Shown: positions 34,962-43,171 of the stretch, piece by piece
Layout: each line of letters starts with the position of its first letter
Numbering within the stretch: the first letter of the stretch is position 1
Assembly: GCF_024398035.1 (NCBI RefSeq)
Contig: NZ_CP073748.1
Location: forward strand, 2,083,520-2,147,519
Origin: Kordiimonas sp. SCSIO 12603
Lineage (GTDB): Bacteria; Pseudomonadota; Alphaproteobacteria; Sphingomonadales; Kordiimonadaceae
DNA length: 64,000 nt
Direction of reading: 5' to 3'
Position numbers and translations under genes: made by a program
Notes under the pieces: generated by a model
What the model was told of the DNA's origin: nothing
Seen by the model: the letters and a program-made list of their open reading frames with translations, nothing else
Databases searched by the model: none

Positions 34962-35825
34962 ATGGAATTCATGACTAATCGCGAATTTACATTTCGAAAA
35001 TCTGAATTTAATGCGCTGCGTGAAATTGTTTATGCGCGTACAGGAATTCATCTTAAAGAAACCAAATTCGAAATGGTTTACAGCCGCCTGGCTCGTAGAA
35101 TTCGCGCGCTCAAAATGCAGGATTTCGCAGAATATCTTGAATATATTAAAAGTCCAGAAGGTGATGCGGAAGCTGGTGATTTTGTTAATGCAATGACAAC
35201 AAACCTAACGCGGTTTTTCCGTGAGGGTCACCATTTTCAGTATCTCCGCAATGATGTCATCAAGCCAAAAGTTGAAGGTGCAAGAAAAGGACTGTTTGAC
35301 CGAAAGCTACGCATCTGGTCTGCTGGATGTTCTTCAGGCATGGAACCTTATTCAATTGCTATGACGGTGAAGGCTTCATTGCCATCCAATGAAAAGTGGG
35401 ATGTAAAAATCCTCGCTACCGATATTGATACCAATATGTTGAATACTGGTAGAGCTGGGCTTTACCGCGACCGTGACTGTGAAAGTATCCCACCTAAGCT
35501 TCTAAAGCGGTTTGTAGATATTCAGCCGGACGGTAAAGGGCAGATGAATAGTGACCTGCGATCGTTGATTAGCTTTAAGTACCTTAATTTGATGGAAAGT
35601 TGGCCAATTAAAGGGCCGTTTGATGCTATTTTTTGCCGGAATGTGATGATTTATTTTGACGTTCCCACCCAACAGAAGCTTGTTACGCGTTATATGGATT
35701 TACTTGGGCCTGAAGGCCTGATTTTTGTTGGGCACGCGGAAGCTCTGGTTGCCAACCACCCCTCCCTAATTTCTGTTGGACGATCCAGTTTCCGGGTAGC
35801 TGATGATTATAGGAAGAGCGCATAA
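34962..35825 (+). CDS. cheR: Chemotaxis protein methyltransferase CheR
   Basis: A 287-residue SAM-dependent methyltransferase that methylates receptor glutamates. An N-terminal helical domain (about 10-85) precedes the Rossmann domain. LRIWSAGCSSGMEPYSIAM binds SAM, KILATDIDTNML follows, and PFDAIFCRNVMIYFD is a hallmark of CheR. TTNLTRFFREG is the conserved N-terminal arm. A second ATG at 34971 is possible. It joins cheD through a TAATG stop-start overlap. Confidence 0.95.
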   Translation: MEFMTNREFTFRKSEFNALREIVYARTGIHLKETKFEMVYSRLARRIRALKMQDFAEYLEYIKSPEGDAEAGDFVNAMTTNLTRFFREGHHFQYLRNDVIKPKVEGARKGLFDRKLRIWSAGCSSGMEPYSIAMTVKASLPSNEKWDVKILATDIDTNMLNTGRAGLYRDRDCESIPPKLLKRFVDIQPDGKGQMNSDLRSLISFKYLNLMESWPIKGPFDAIFCRNVMIYFDVPTQQKLVTRYMDLLGPEGLIFVGHAEALVANHPSLISVGRSSFRVADDYRKSA

Positions 35826-36460
35826 TGGCTGTAACAACAAATGAACGCAGACTCGCTGCAAGAAATCAGCCTGAAATTAAGCGATATTTTGATAGTAAAT
35901 ATAAGCATATGGTTGTGAAGCTCTTGCCGGGTGATCATTATGTTTCCGGTGAACCCAGCGAAATGTTGGTGACCGTATTGGGTAGCTGTGTTGCGGCATG
36001 TATTCGAGATCCTGAAACAGGTATTGGCGGTATGAACCATTTCATGTTGCCTGCTGGTGATGCGAATAGCTGGAGCGCATTAAATGCAGCCATGCGCTAC
36101 GGCAACCATGCAATGGAAGTGCTTATCAACGAAATGATGCGGCTTGGCTGCCCGCGCGAGAGAATGGAAGTTAAAGTATTCGGGGGCGCAAATGTTATTG
36201 GCGCTGGTGGGGATGTAGGCCACCGGAATGCAACGTTTGTGGAAGAGTATTTGGCAAATGAAGGCTTCACGCCAGCGGCAGTGGATTTACGCGGTAGTTA
36301 TGGACGGCGTATTCATTATTTCCCGGCTACAGGCAAGGTGAAACGGCTTTTGCTCAGAAGAGCATCAGATCGTAAGGTCTTCTCAAGTGAAAGCAAATAC
36401 CAACAAAATATGAAACCGTCGGAAGAATCTTCTGGTGGTGATATTGAGTTATTTGATTAG
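35825..36460 (+). CDS. cheD: Chemoreceptor glutamine deamidase CheD
   Basis: A 211-residue CheD. The catalytic Cys is in TVLGSCVAACIRDPETGIGGMNHFMLP, which also holds the His. KVFGGANV and DLRGSYGRRIHYFPATGKV are further conserved parts. It deamidates receptor glutamines and can aid CheY-P control in some systems. An unusual C-terminal extension of about 35 residues ends GGDIELFD, similar to the end of the soluble MCP-like protein at 37584 (NIELF). Confidence 0.94.
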   Translation: MAVTTNERRLAARNQPEIKRYFDSKYKHMVVKLLPGDHYVSGEPSEMLVTVLGSCVAACIRDPETGIGGMNHFMLPAGDANSWSALNAAMRYGNHAMEVLINEMMRLGCPRERMEVKVFGGANVIGAGGDVGHRNATFVEEYLANEGFTPAAVDLRGSYGRRIHYFPATGKVKRLLLRRASDRKVFSSESKYQQNMKPSEESSGGDIELFD

Positions 36461-36469
36461 AGATTTTTG

Positions 36470-37510
36470 ATGTCTGAGAAGAAAATAAGAGTATTGATTT
36501 GTGATGATTCCGCTCTCGTAAGGCAGATACTGAATAGTGTTTTTGAGAGTGATCCTCAGATTGAAGTAGTAGGAACTGCTTCTAATCCTTTGATTGCACG
36601 CCAAAAAATTAAACAACTCAATCCTGATGTGCTTACACTTGATATTGAGATGCCAGAAATGGATGGTCTCACCTTCTTAGAGAAAATCATGACGCTGCGC
36701 CCGATGCCAGTTGTTATGATCTCTTCTCTAACACAGCAGGGAACCGCTCAAACCCTTCGTGCTTTGGAACTTGGCGTGTGTGATATTGTTGGTAAGCCAA
36801 CAAGTGATCTTCAGACCAACTTCCAGACGATGAAGCATGAAATCATCACAAAGGTAAAGGCAGCGGCTAGTGCACGTATCCGGCCTCCTATGGCAATGCG
36901 ACGTGAAGAAAAAACGGCAAGTAAAGGCCGTTCCGCAGTTGAACTTATTGCTTTCGGTGCCTCAACAGGCGGGGTTGTGGCATTAAAAGAAGTATTACCT
37001 GAATTCCCGATCGATAGTCCTCCTATCGTTATTGTTCAGCATATGCCGGAAGCATACACTCCTGGGTTTGCTGAACGCCTGGATATTGCGGCCAGAGTTA
37101 ACGTCGTTGAATCTGAAGACGGTATGGAACTTAAGCCCGGCTGTGCATATTTGGCGAATGGCGGGCAGCATATGAAAATCGTGAAGCGCGGAACGAAAAT
37201 GTATATCGAGCAGTGTGATGCCGAAGCTGTTTCCGGGCACAGGCCAAGTGTTGATGTAACCTTTGAATCCATTGCTGAAAACATTAAAGGCAAAGTGGTT
37301 GCTTCAATCCTTACAGGTATGGGCCGTGATGGTGCCCGAGGTATGCTGGCTCTTCGAAGAGCAGGGGCTCTGACCATTGGTCAATCCGAAGATACTTGCG
37401 TGGTATATGGCATGCCGCGAGTGGCATTTGAAGTTGGCGGGGTGGAGAAGGTGCTACCCCTTTCTAAGATCGGGACAGAGGTTCAAAAAGCTTGCTGGCC
37501 AGGGGCTTAA
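36470..37510 (+). CDS. cheB: Chemotaxis methylesterase CheB
   Basis: A 346-residue two-domain protein. The receiver domain (about 1-120) has the acidic pair VLICDDSALVRQ, phospho-Asp in DVLTLDIEMPEMDG and the conserved Lys in VGKPTSD. The methylesterase domain (about 155-345) has the catalytic Ser in AFGASTGGVVALKEVL, the His in IVQHMPEAYTPGFAERL and the Asp in TGMGRDGARGMLALRRAGA. It demethylates receptors under CheA control. The ATG at 36470 is preferred to the TTG before it. Confidence 0.96.
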   Translation: MSEKKIRVLICDDSALVRQILNSVFESDPQIEVVGTASNPLIARQKIKQLNPDVLTLDIEMPEMDGLTFLEKIMTLRPMPVVMISSLTQQGTAQTLRALELGVCDIVGKPTSDLQTNFQTMKHEIITKVKAAASARIRPPMAMRREEKTASKGRSAVELIAFGASTGGVVALKEVLPEFPIDSPPIVIVQHMPEAYTPGFAERLDIAARVNVVESEDGMELKPGCAYLANGGQHMKIVKRGTKMYIEQCDAEAVSGHRPSVDVTFESIAENIKGKVVASILTGMGRDGARGMLALRRAGALTIGQSEDTCVVYGMPRVAFEVGGVEKVLPLSKIGTEVQKACWPGA

Positions 37511-37583
37511 TTAATCTGGCTTTGTTAACCTTATGATAAGGCTAAGTTGTAAGTATAGAACAATAATTTAAATCGGATACAAC

Positions 37584-38777
37584 ATGTCATCAATTAATAG
37601 CTTGGAAACACAACCAGTGTCTGAAGGCGTTTCAGCTAGTATTTTGGAAGGTAGTTCTTTGGAGGCGTCTCTAAAGAAATGGTTGGAACTGCGCCATATT
37701 CTAGGCCGTAGTTATTCAACATTGGGCGGTGAAATTGATTTAGTTGCGGCGCTTGTTGCAACAAGCACTGATGAACTTTCAGAGCTGTTTCATAATCTTG
37801 TAGGCAATGCTCAAAGCCAGAGCCAGAGTATGGAGCAGATTATTCATTCTGCTTCCCGTATCACTCTGGATAGCGAAGAACTCACTTTGCAGGAAGTTGT
37901 AGGCTTTCTGGAAGAGGTTTTCTCCGAAGGTATTATGAATGTGCTTGAGCTTGCACAAACGGCTATGAGCCTTGTGTATGCGCTTGATGATGTTGTGATT
38001 GATGTAAATGAAGTTGTTAAAAACATCAAAGAGATCGAGCAGATCAACAAACAAACTAACCTTCTGGCCCTGAATGCGAAAATTGAAGCAACGCGGGCAG
38101 GCGAGGCAGGCAAAGGCTTTGGTGTTGTCGCTGATGAAGTACGCCAGCTCTCCAAAGATATCAATAATATGTCTACTACTCTGAGAACCAGAGTTGATGC
38201 GGTTCATAAAGGTATTGAGAACGGACACGAAAAGCTTCAATCCATTGCCAGCCTTGATATGAGCAGCAACCTTCAAGCTAAAGACCGTATTGAAGGTATG
38301 ATGCATGCTCTTATTTCTCAGAATGAAGACTTTACCCGTCGTCTTGAACACTCAACGGAACTTTCCAGGCAGCTACAAAATGATATGTCTTCTGTTATTC
38401 AGAAGTTCCAGTTCCAGGATAGAGCACAACAGCAGCTTGATAGTATCAAGATTACAATGGGTGTTCTAAATGATATCACAGAAGACTTGGCCGTAGAGAC
38501 CATTACGGAGAACAGCATTGAAGATGTTGAAAATACGTCTGAAAATATGCAGGGCTGGGTCGATACAGTAATTAAAAAATGTACACTTGGAGAAGTGCGT
38601 CAGCGTTTTGTACAGGGCGTGTTGCTAAGTACTGACGGCAGCAATAAGATTGTTGAAATTTCGAGCGCGTCCGATGATGATGAGATTGAGATGTTTGATG
38701 CTGCTTTAGGGGATATCAGTCAACCATCCGTTAGCTTAGATGATGAAGACGATGACGATAACATTGAGCTATTTTAG
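37584..38777 (+). CDS. Soluble MCP-like protein with atypical signalling hairpin
   Basis: A 397-residue, wholly helical, cytosolic protein with no membrane helix, PAS or HAMP domain. The receptor hairpin tip is present and well conserved ([33 protein letters not shown]) near residues 150-185, but the flanking bundle is short. A later segment, [12 protein letters not shown] (near 275), contains a D-x-x-x-Q pattern such as CheZ uses for CheY-P dephosphorylation. The acidic tail carries EIEMFD and ends DDDDNIELF. It may act as a cytosolic array component or a CheY phosphatase; both are inference. It sits between cheB and the partner-switch genes. Confidence 0.82.
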   Translation: MSSINSLETQPVSEGVSASILEGSSLEASLKKWLELRHILGRSYSTLGGEIDLVAALVATSTDELSELFHNLVGNAQSQSQSMEQIIHSASRITLDSEELTLQEVVGFLEEVFSEGIMNVLELAQTAMSLVYALDDVVIDVNEVVKNIKEIEQINKQTNLLALNAKIEATRAGEAGKGFGVVADEVRQLSKDINNMSTTLRTRVDAVHKGIENGHEKLQSIASLDMSSNLQAKDRIEGMMHALISQNEDFTRRLEHSTELSRQLQNDMSSVIQKFQFQDRAQQQLDSIKITMGVLNDITEDLAVETITENSIEDVENTSENMQGWVDTVIKKCTLGEVRQRFVQGVLLSTDGSNKIVEISSASDDDEIEMFDAALGDISQPSVSLDDEDDDDNIELF

Positions 38778-38794
38778 ATTGGGAGAAAGTCACG

Positions 38795-39094
38795 ATGGAT
38801 TATAAAATTAATAATAACGGCGGTAGTGCAACGGTAGTTTTTTCTGGCGATATTACGTTTTCAGAAAATGTAAGTTTCCGCCAACTGTTGAAAGATATTG
38901 CTGAACAGCAAGTCGAGAGCTGTGTTTTTGATCTTTCCTCAGTAGATATGGTGGATTCCGCAGGCCTTGGTATGTTTTTGATTGCCCGCGAGCAAGCAGA
39001 AACAGCTGGTTGGAAGCTTTCTGTATCTGGTGCACAAGGCCATGTTGCAAGCATGTTAAAGCTTACAAAACTATCTGATTTACTTGATGGTTAA
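38795..39094 (+). CDS. STAS-domain anti-anti-sigma type protein
   Basis: A 99-residue STAS protein with the canonical phosphorylation loop CVFDLSSVDMVDSAGLGMFL, in which the Ser of DSAG is the expected target of an RsbW-type kinase. The two genes that follow encode a PP2C phosphatase and an RsbW-like ATPase, the two enzymes that would dephosphorylate and phosphorylate it. This makes a complete partner-switch set. Confidence 0.9.
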   Translation: MDYKINNNGGSATVVFSGDITFSENVSFRQLLKDIAEQQVESCVFDLSSVDMVDSAGLGMFLIAREQAETAGWKLSVSGAQGHVASMLKLTKLSDLLDG

Positions 39095-39126
39095 GCTTTT
39101 GGAATTTTGCAGCTTGGTAAGTGTGT

Positions 39127-40347
39127 ATGAATAGCTCTGAAAATAGTTCGGTCGGTGGTAATGATCGTGACCAGGAGTTGGTTGCAGGCGTAAAAGCCGC
39201 AAAAATCCTTATTATTGATGATATGGCACTGATGAGAAAAATCATCGGTGTCTGCCTTTCCCGCGGAGGTTATGAGAACCTTCTTTATGCGGAAGATGGT
39301 GAAGAAGCTCTTCAAATGGTGGAAGAGCATAACCCGGATATCCTTATTCTCGATTTGAATATGCCGAAGGTGAATGGCTATGAAGTATGCCATGCACTTC
39401 GAGCAAATGAGAAATATAAAAGCCTACCAATTCTAGTGCAGTCTGCCTCTGAAACTGATGAGGAAAGAGTGCAGGTTTTTGCTTCTGGTGCTACAGACTT
39501 CGTTTCCAAACCTATCAACCAGCCAGAATTGCTTGCACGAGTGCAAATGCATCTCGAGAATAAGTTAATGATCCATAGCCTTTCAGATTTCCGAAAACGC
39601 ATGGAGACAGAATTGGTTATGGCACGCGAAATGCAGCAATCTTTGCTGCCTGAACGGCCTGTTATCAAAGAAATTGAAAAGCGCACCAACGCCACAATTG
39701 AGAGCTTCTATAGAGCTTCTTTTGAACTGGGCGGTGACCTTTGGGGGTGTTGGGAACTGCCTGATAATAAAATTGGCATCTATGTTCTCGATATTACAGG
39801 GCACGGTGTGGGCTCGGCCCTTAATACCTTCAGGGTGCATGCTACAATGGCGCGTTTCAAACGCTCAAAGAATGATCCCGCTGCCTTTTTAACTGATTTG
39901 AACCGTGTTCTACAGCCAAGCTTCCCGCTGGGGCAGTTTGCGACCATGTTTTACGGCGTGCTTGATTGCGCCACTCATGAATTGACATATGCAGGCGCAG
40001 GTGCGCCAAGACCAATGGTTATATCTAGTGATGATGTTCGTTTGCTGGACAGTAGCGGTTACCCTGTTGGGATTGCGCGGAAGCCAGAGTATGTAAATCT
40101 CAAAGATAAACTGCTGCCCGGCGAAAGTCTTTTCTGTTATTCAGATGTACTAGTTGAGGCTCCTCAAGAGGAGGGCGGCTTCTTAGGTGAAGAAGGATTG
40201 GTTTCCTGGGTTAAGGAACTTTCTCAGGAAGTTGAACGTCCTAAATTGGTGTCACGTTTGCTCAAACGTTTCTTTTCTGTTCAATCTGATTTGCTACCTG
40301 ATGATTTAACAGCGGTAGCGATACACAGAAAGGATGTTGATGAATAG
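39127..40347 (+). CDS. Response regulator with PP2C (RsbU/SpoIIE) phosphatase output
   Basis: A 406-residue protein. The receiver (about 15-135) has acidic residues in ILIIDDMALMRK, phospho-Asp in DILILDLNMPKVNG and Lys in DFVSKPINQ. A coiled coil (about 145-175, RKRMETELVMAREMQQSLLPER) leads to the phosphatase. The phosphatase has the metal-binding motifs FELGGDLWG, LDITGHGVGSAL and LLPDDLTAVAI, all with intact Asp residues. Phosphorylation by CheA would be expected to switch the phosphatase toward the STAS protein. The ATG at 39127 is preferred to the GTG at 39121. It overlaps the next gene by 8 bp. Confidence 0.92.
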   Translation: MNSSENSSVGGNDRDQELVAGVKAAKILIIDDMALMRKIIGVCLSRGGYENLLYAEDGEEALQMVEEHNPDILILDLNMPKVNGYEVCHALRANEKYKSLPILVQSASETDEERVQVFASGATDFVSKPINQPELLARVQMHLENKLMIHSLSDFRKRMETELVMAREMQQSLLPERPVIKEIEKRTNATIESFYRASFELGGDLWGCWELPDNKIGIYVLDITGHGVGSALNTFRVHATMARFKRSKNDPAAFLTDLNRVLQPSFPLGQFATMFYGVLDCATHELTYAGAGAPRPMVISSDDVRLLDSSGYPVGIARKPEYVNLKDKLLPGESLFCYSDVLVEAPQEEGGFLGEEGLVSWVKELSQEVERPKLVSRLLKRFFSVQSDLLPDDLTAVAIHRKDVDE

Positions 40348-41251
40348 TTTGGGGGTCACTAGCCGTAAGCCTTCTGTTGTGTTCTTTTCTAGTGTTGAAG
40401 GGGACTTTACGGAGCTTTCTGCTGAGCTTAATGTGGATAAGTATCAGGTTATCGAGATATCTGATCTTATCGAGCTGAAAAAAGTTGCTCATGATAAATC
40501 CTGCAATTTGAGCGCTCTGGTTTTCTCAACCGCTCAAGGTGTTGAGGAAGCGGAAAAGATTATTGAGCAGCTGGACCTCAATTATATGGAAATTGGTGGG
40601 CCTGTTATTGCTGCCGTAAGAGAAGAAGAGCAGCAAAATGAAGAGGCTCTTTTAAATCTGGGGGTTACAAAGGTGTTCCAGCGCAGGCTGGGTATTGAAG
40701 CCCTCAATCTAGTACTTTCCATCGAGATTGATGAATTCGAACGCATTTGTAAATTGCGAGAAGAGCTGCAGCGCCGTGCCTCAGCTATTGGGCAAATTGT
40801 TGACGGCACTTTCCGGTTTAAAACACGCCGTGAAGCACAGAATTTAGCAACGATGCTTTCGCTTACATGCCCTAATCCTATGCCTATTGCCATAGGCCTT
40901 ACGGAATTGTTGATCAATAGCGTTGAACATGGCTGCTTAGGTATTGGGCACGATGAAAAAGGTGCGCTTATTGAACAAGGCACATTGGCGGACGAAATCG
41001 ATCGCCGCCGAGCCAGCCCAGAGTATTGTGATAAATGCGTTGTGGTTAAGTTTGAGCGTAAGCAGAATTGTTTGATTTTTGACGTGTCGGATGACGGTGA
41101 TGGGTTTGATTACAAATCCTATATCGCAGCTGATAAAGGGCATCTTAAAAAGCATGGACGCGGTATTATGATGGCTAAGGGCTGCTTTGAAGAGTTGGAA
41201 TATTTCGGTAACGGAAATCGTGTGCGCGCAGTACACCGTTTTGGTTATTAA
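40340..41251 (+). CDS. RsbW-like ATPase with N-terminal receiver-like domain
   Basis: A 303-residue protein. The C-terminal half is a GHKL ATPase of the anti-sigma kinase type: IAIGLTELLINSVEHGCLGIG (N box) and LIFDVSDDGDGFDY (G1). HLKKHGRGIMMAKGCFEEL corresponds to the lid and G2 region. The N-terminal 120 residues (PSVVFFSSVEGDFTELSAEL and on) look like a receiver fold without the conserved phospho-Asp. No histidine dimerisation domain is present, so it is a switch kinase for a STAS protein rather than a sensor kinase. The ATG at 40340 follows AAAGG at a suitable distance. Last gene of the operon. Confidence 0.85.
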   Translation: MNSLGVTSRKPSVVFFSSVEGDFTELSAELNVDKYQVIEISDLIELKKVAHDKSCNLSALVFSTAQGVEEAEKIIEQLDLNYMEIGGPVIAAVREEEQQNEEALLNLGVTKVFQRRLGIEALNLVLSIEIDEFERICKLREELQRRASAIGQIVDGTFRFKTRREAQNLATMLSLTCPNPMPIAIGLTELLINSVEHGCLGIGHDEKGALIEQGTLADEIDRRRASPEYCDKCVVVKFERKQNCLIFDVSDDGDGFDYKSYIAADKGHLKKHGRGIMMAKGCFEELEYFGNGNRVRAVHRFGY

Positions 41252-42141
41252 TCCCCTGAAAATTTATGTTTGTCTCGTTGTAGTTCCTCTGCGATGAAAT
41301 CATAAACTGCTCTTATCCTTGCGCTCCGGCGTAGATCAGAGTGACAAACCAACCAAATATCAGCATTAAACACGACAAAACCATCAAACAAACGCACTAA
41401 ATTGGGATCATCATGAGCGACAAACCAACTGCACGCACCAACCCCTAATCCTTTTTGAACAGCAGCAGATAAGGCAACAAGGCTATTTGCGCGAATAGCG
41501 GGGGTAAGAGCAGGGCGATCTGTTGCAACTCTGCCCTTGCTTGTGCGAGCCATAATAAATTCATCTGGCATGATGTTTTCGTGGTGCTTCAGGTCACTCA
41601 AAACCTCAGGTTTACCGTGCTCAGCAATATAATCTTTGCTGGCATAATAACTGTAATTCAGTGTGACTGTTTTTTTGGCGATCAGATCATTTTGCTGCGG
41701 CCGGAACATACGGAGCGCGATATCTGCTTCTCTGCGTAAAAGGTCTGTTGCCTCATTATCAATCTTAATTTCAATGGATATACCCGGATACGCTTTCCTG
41801 AGTTTCTTTGCTGTTTTCAAAAGCCACTCAACGCCAATAATTTCAATGCAAGAAATGACGACGGTGCCCTTCAGGCTACTATCATGGCCGGTAATTAGCC
41901 GTTCTGCTGCATGTATGTCATCTCGCATATGTCTGGCGTGTTCAATAAGCTCTTCGCCAAGTGCTGTCAGTTCAAGGCCATTCCGATTTCTTGCAAATAG
42001 ATCGGCGGTGGAGTTTTCCTCCAGCGTAGCCAGCCTTCTTGATAGAGTAGGTTGGCTTACTTTCAATTTTCTGGCCGCAGCCGAGAGGCTGCCTTCTTCT
42101 GCGATTGCCAGAAAATATTTCAGATCATCCCAGTTTAACAT
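41248..42141 (-). CDS. LysR-family transcriptional regulator
   Basis: A 297-residue LysR protein. The N-terminal winged helix MLNWDDLKYFLAIAEEGSLSAAARKLKVSQPTLSRRLATLEE is followed by a periplasmic-binding-like sensor. I chose the ATG at 42141, after AAAGGCGGG; an 11-residue upstream extension is possible. It is convergent with the chemotaxis operon, overlapping its last stop by 4 bp, and divergent from the TPR / MAPEG pair, which it may control. AT-rich dyads, for example TCAACA-N-TGTTGA, lie in the gap 42142-42286. Confidence 0.9.
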   Translation of the reverse strand: MLNWDDLKYFLAIAEEGSLSAAARKLKVSQPTLSRRLATLEENSTADLFARNRNGLELTALGEELIEHARHMRDDIHAAERLITGHDSSLKGTVVISCIEIIGVEWLLKTAKKLRKAYPGISIEIKIDNEATDLLRREADIALRMFRPQQNDLIAKKTVTLNYSYYASKDYIAEHGKPEVLSDLKHHENIMPDEFIMARTSKGRVATDRPALTPAIRANSLVALSAAVQKGLGVGACSWFVAHDDPNLVRLFDGFVVFNADIWLVCHSDLRRSARIRAVYDFIAEELQRDKHKFSGD

Positions 42142-42286
42142 GTTTCCCGCCTTTGAAATTTTAGATCTATTCAAAAATGAATATTTAATATTATAATTTC
42201 AACAGTTTTATTCATAAATGTTGATATTATTTTTGTTCTGTCACTCGCATCTCCCCATTCGCGAGTTTGTAAGACAGGAGAGAAAA

Positions 42287-42766
42287 ATGAATACCGCCCT
42301 TAAATCTATCTTGGTTGCAACATCGCTAGCTCTATCATTTGGCGCTGTTGCTGCCGATAATATTAAAACGTTACATATTCGGGAAAATCATCAGTTCTCA
42401 AAGGGGCAAAATGCTCTTCAGGCTGGAGAGCTATCCAAAGCACGAAACTATTTTAAGCGTGCGCTCAGGTCTAATCTGGCGCTGAACTATCAAGTTGCTG
42501 CTCATAATAATCTTTGTGCTATTGGATATGCGACAGGTAGCCATGATGAAGCACTGAAGGCTTGTATAAATGCGTTAAAGCTTGACCGTAATTTTTGGCA
42601 GGCCCATGTAAATATGGGCAATATCTACAAAGCAGCAGGTGATTTGGAAGCGGCGGAAACAGCTTATAAATCAGCACATGCTATTAATCCAACTAGTCAG
42701 ACTATACAAACCGCCCTATCTTCCCTTCAAGATACTCGAACAAAACAGTTTTCGGAGAATAGATAA
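42287..42766 (+). CDS. Periplasmic TPR protein
   Basis: A 159-residue protein with a signal peptide (about 1-23, ending GAVAA) and three tetratricopeptide-type repeats (GQNALQAGELSKARNYFKRAL; NNLCAIGYATGSHDEALKACINAL; VNMGNIYKAAGDLEAAETAYKSA). A strong Shine-Dalgarno (AGGAGAG) precedes the ATG at 42287. The stop codon is directly followed by the start of the MAPEG gene. Function unknown. Confidence 0.82.
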   Translation: MNTALKSILVATSLALSFGAVAADNIKTLHIRENHQFSKGQNALQAGELSKARNYFKRALRSNLALNYQVAAHNNLCAIGYATGSHDEALKACINALKLDRNFWQAHVNMGNIYKAAGDLEAAETAYKSAHAINPTSQTIQTALSSLQDTRTKQFSENR

Positions 42767-43171
42767 ATGACTGAGGCTCTCTTTTATCCTATGGCTGCGC
42801 AGGCCTTTCTGATTTTTGCAGTCGTCATTCTTCTGGCAAAACGGCGCTTTACCGCTATTGCCAGAAAAGAAAGTGATTTGAAGTATTTCAAATTCTTTCA
42901 GGGTTCTGGAGAGCCTGAACATGTAACTGCTGTACAGCGTAATATGATCAACCAGTTTGAAATGCCGATGCTGTTTTTCTTCGGTTGTTTGGCGGCAACG
43001 GTTTTTGGACGTGTTGATGATGTGTTGTGGGTAGCAAGCTGGGTATATGTTGGCCTGCGCGGCCTTCATGTAATGGTCCACGCGGGCTCTAATAACGTGA
43101 AGCTCAGAGCCCTTGTATGGATGCTTAGCAACTTTGCATTGCTATTTTTCTGGGTTTGGATGGTGCTTTAG
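42767..43171 (+). CDS. MAPEG-family membrane protein
   Basis: A 134-residue, four-helix membrane protein of the MAPEG (membrane-associated eicosanoid/glutathione metabolism) family. The conserved N-x-x-E-x-P motif appears as NMINQFEMPMLFFF, and an Arg-rich loop (VGLRGLHVMVH) follows. Bacterial members are mostly uncharacterised, possibly glutathione-dependent. It begins immediately after the TPR gene's stop. Confidence 0.82.
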   Translation: MTEALFYPMAAQAFLIFAVVILLAKRRFTAIARKESDLKYFKFFQGSGEPEHVTAVQRNMINQFEMPMLFFFGCLAATVFGRVDDVLWVASWVYVGLRGLHVMVHAGSNNVKLRALVWMLSNFALLFFWVWMVL

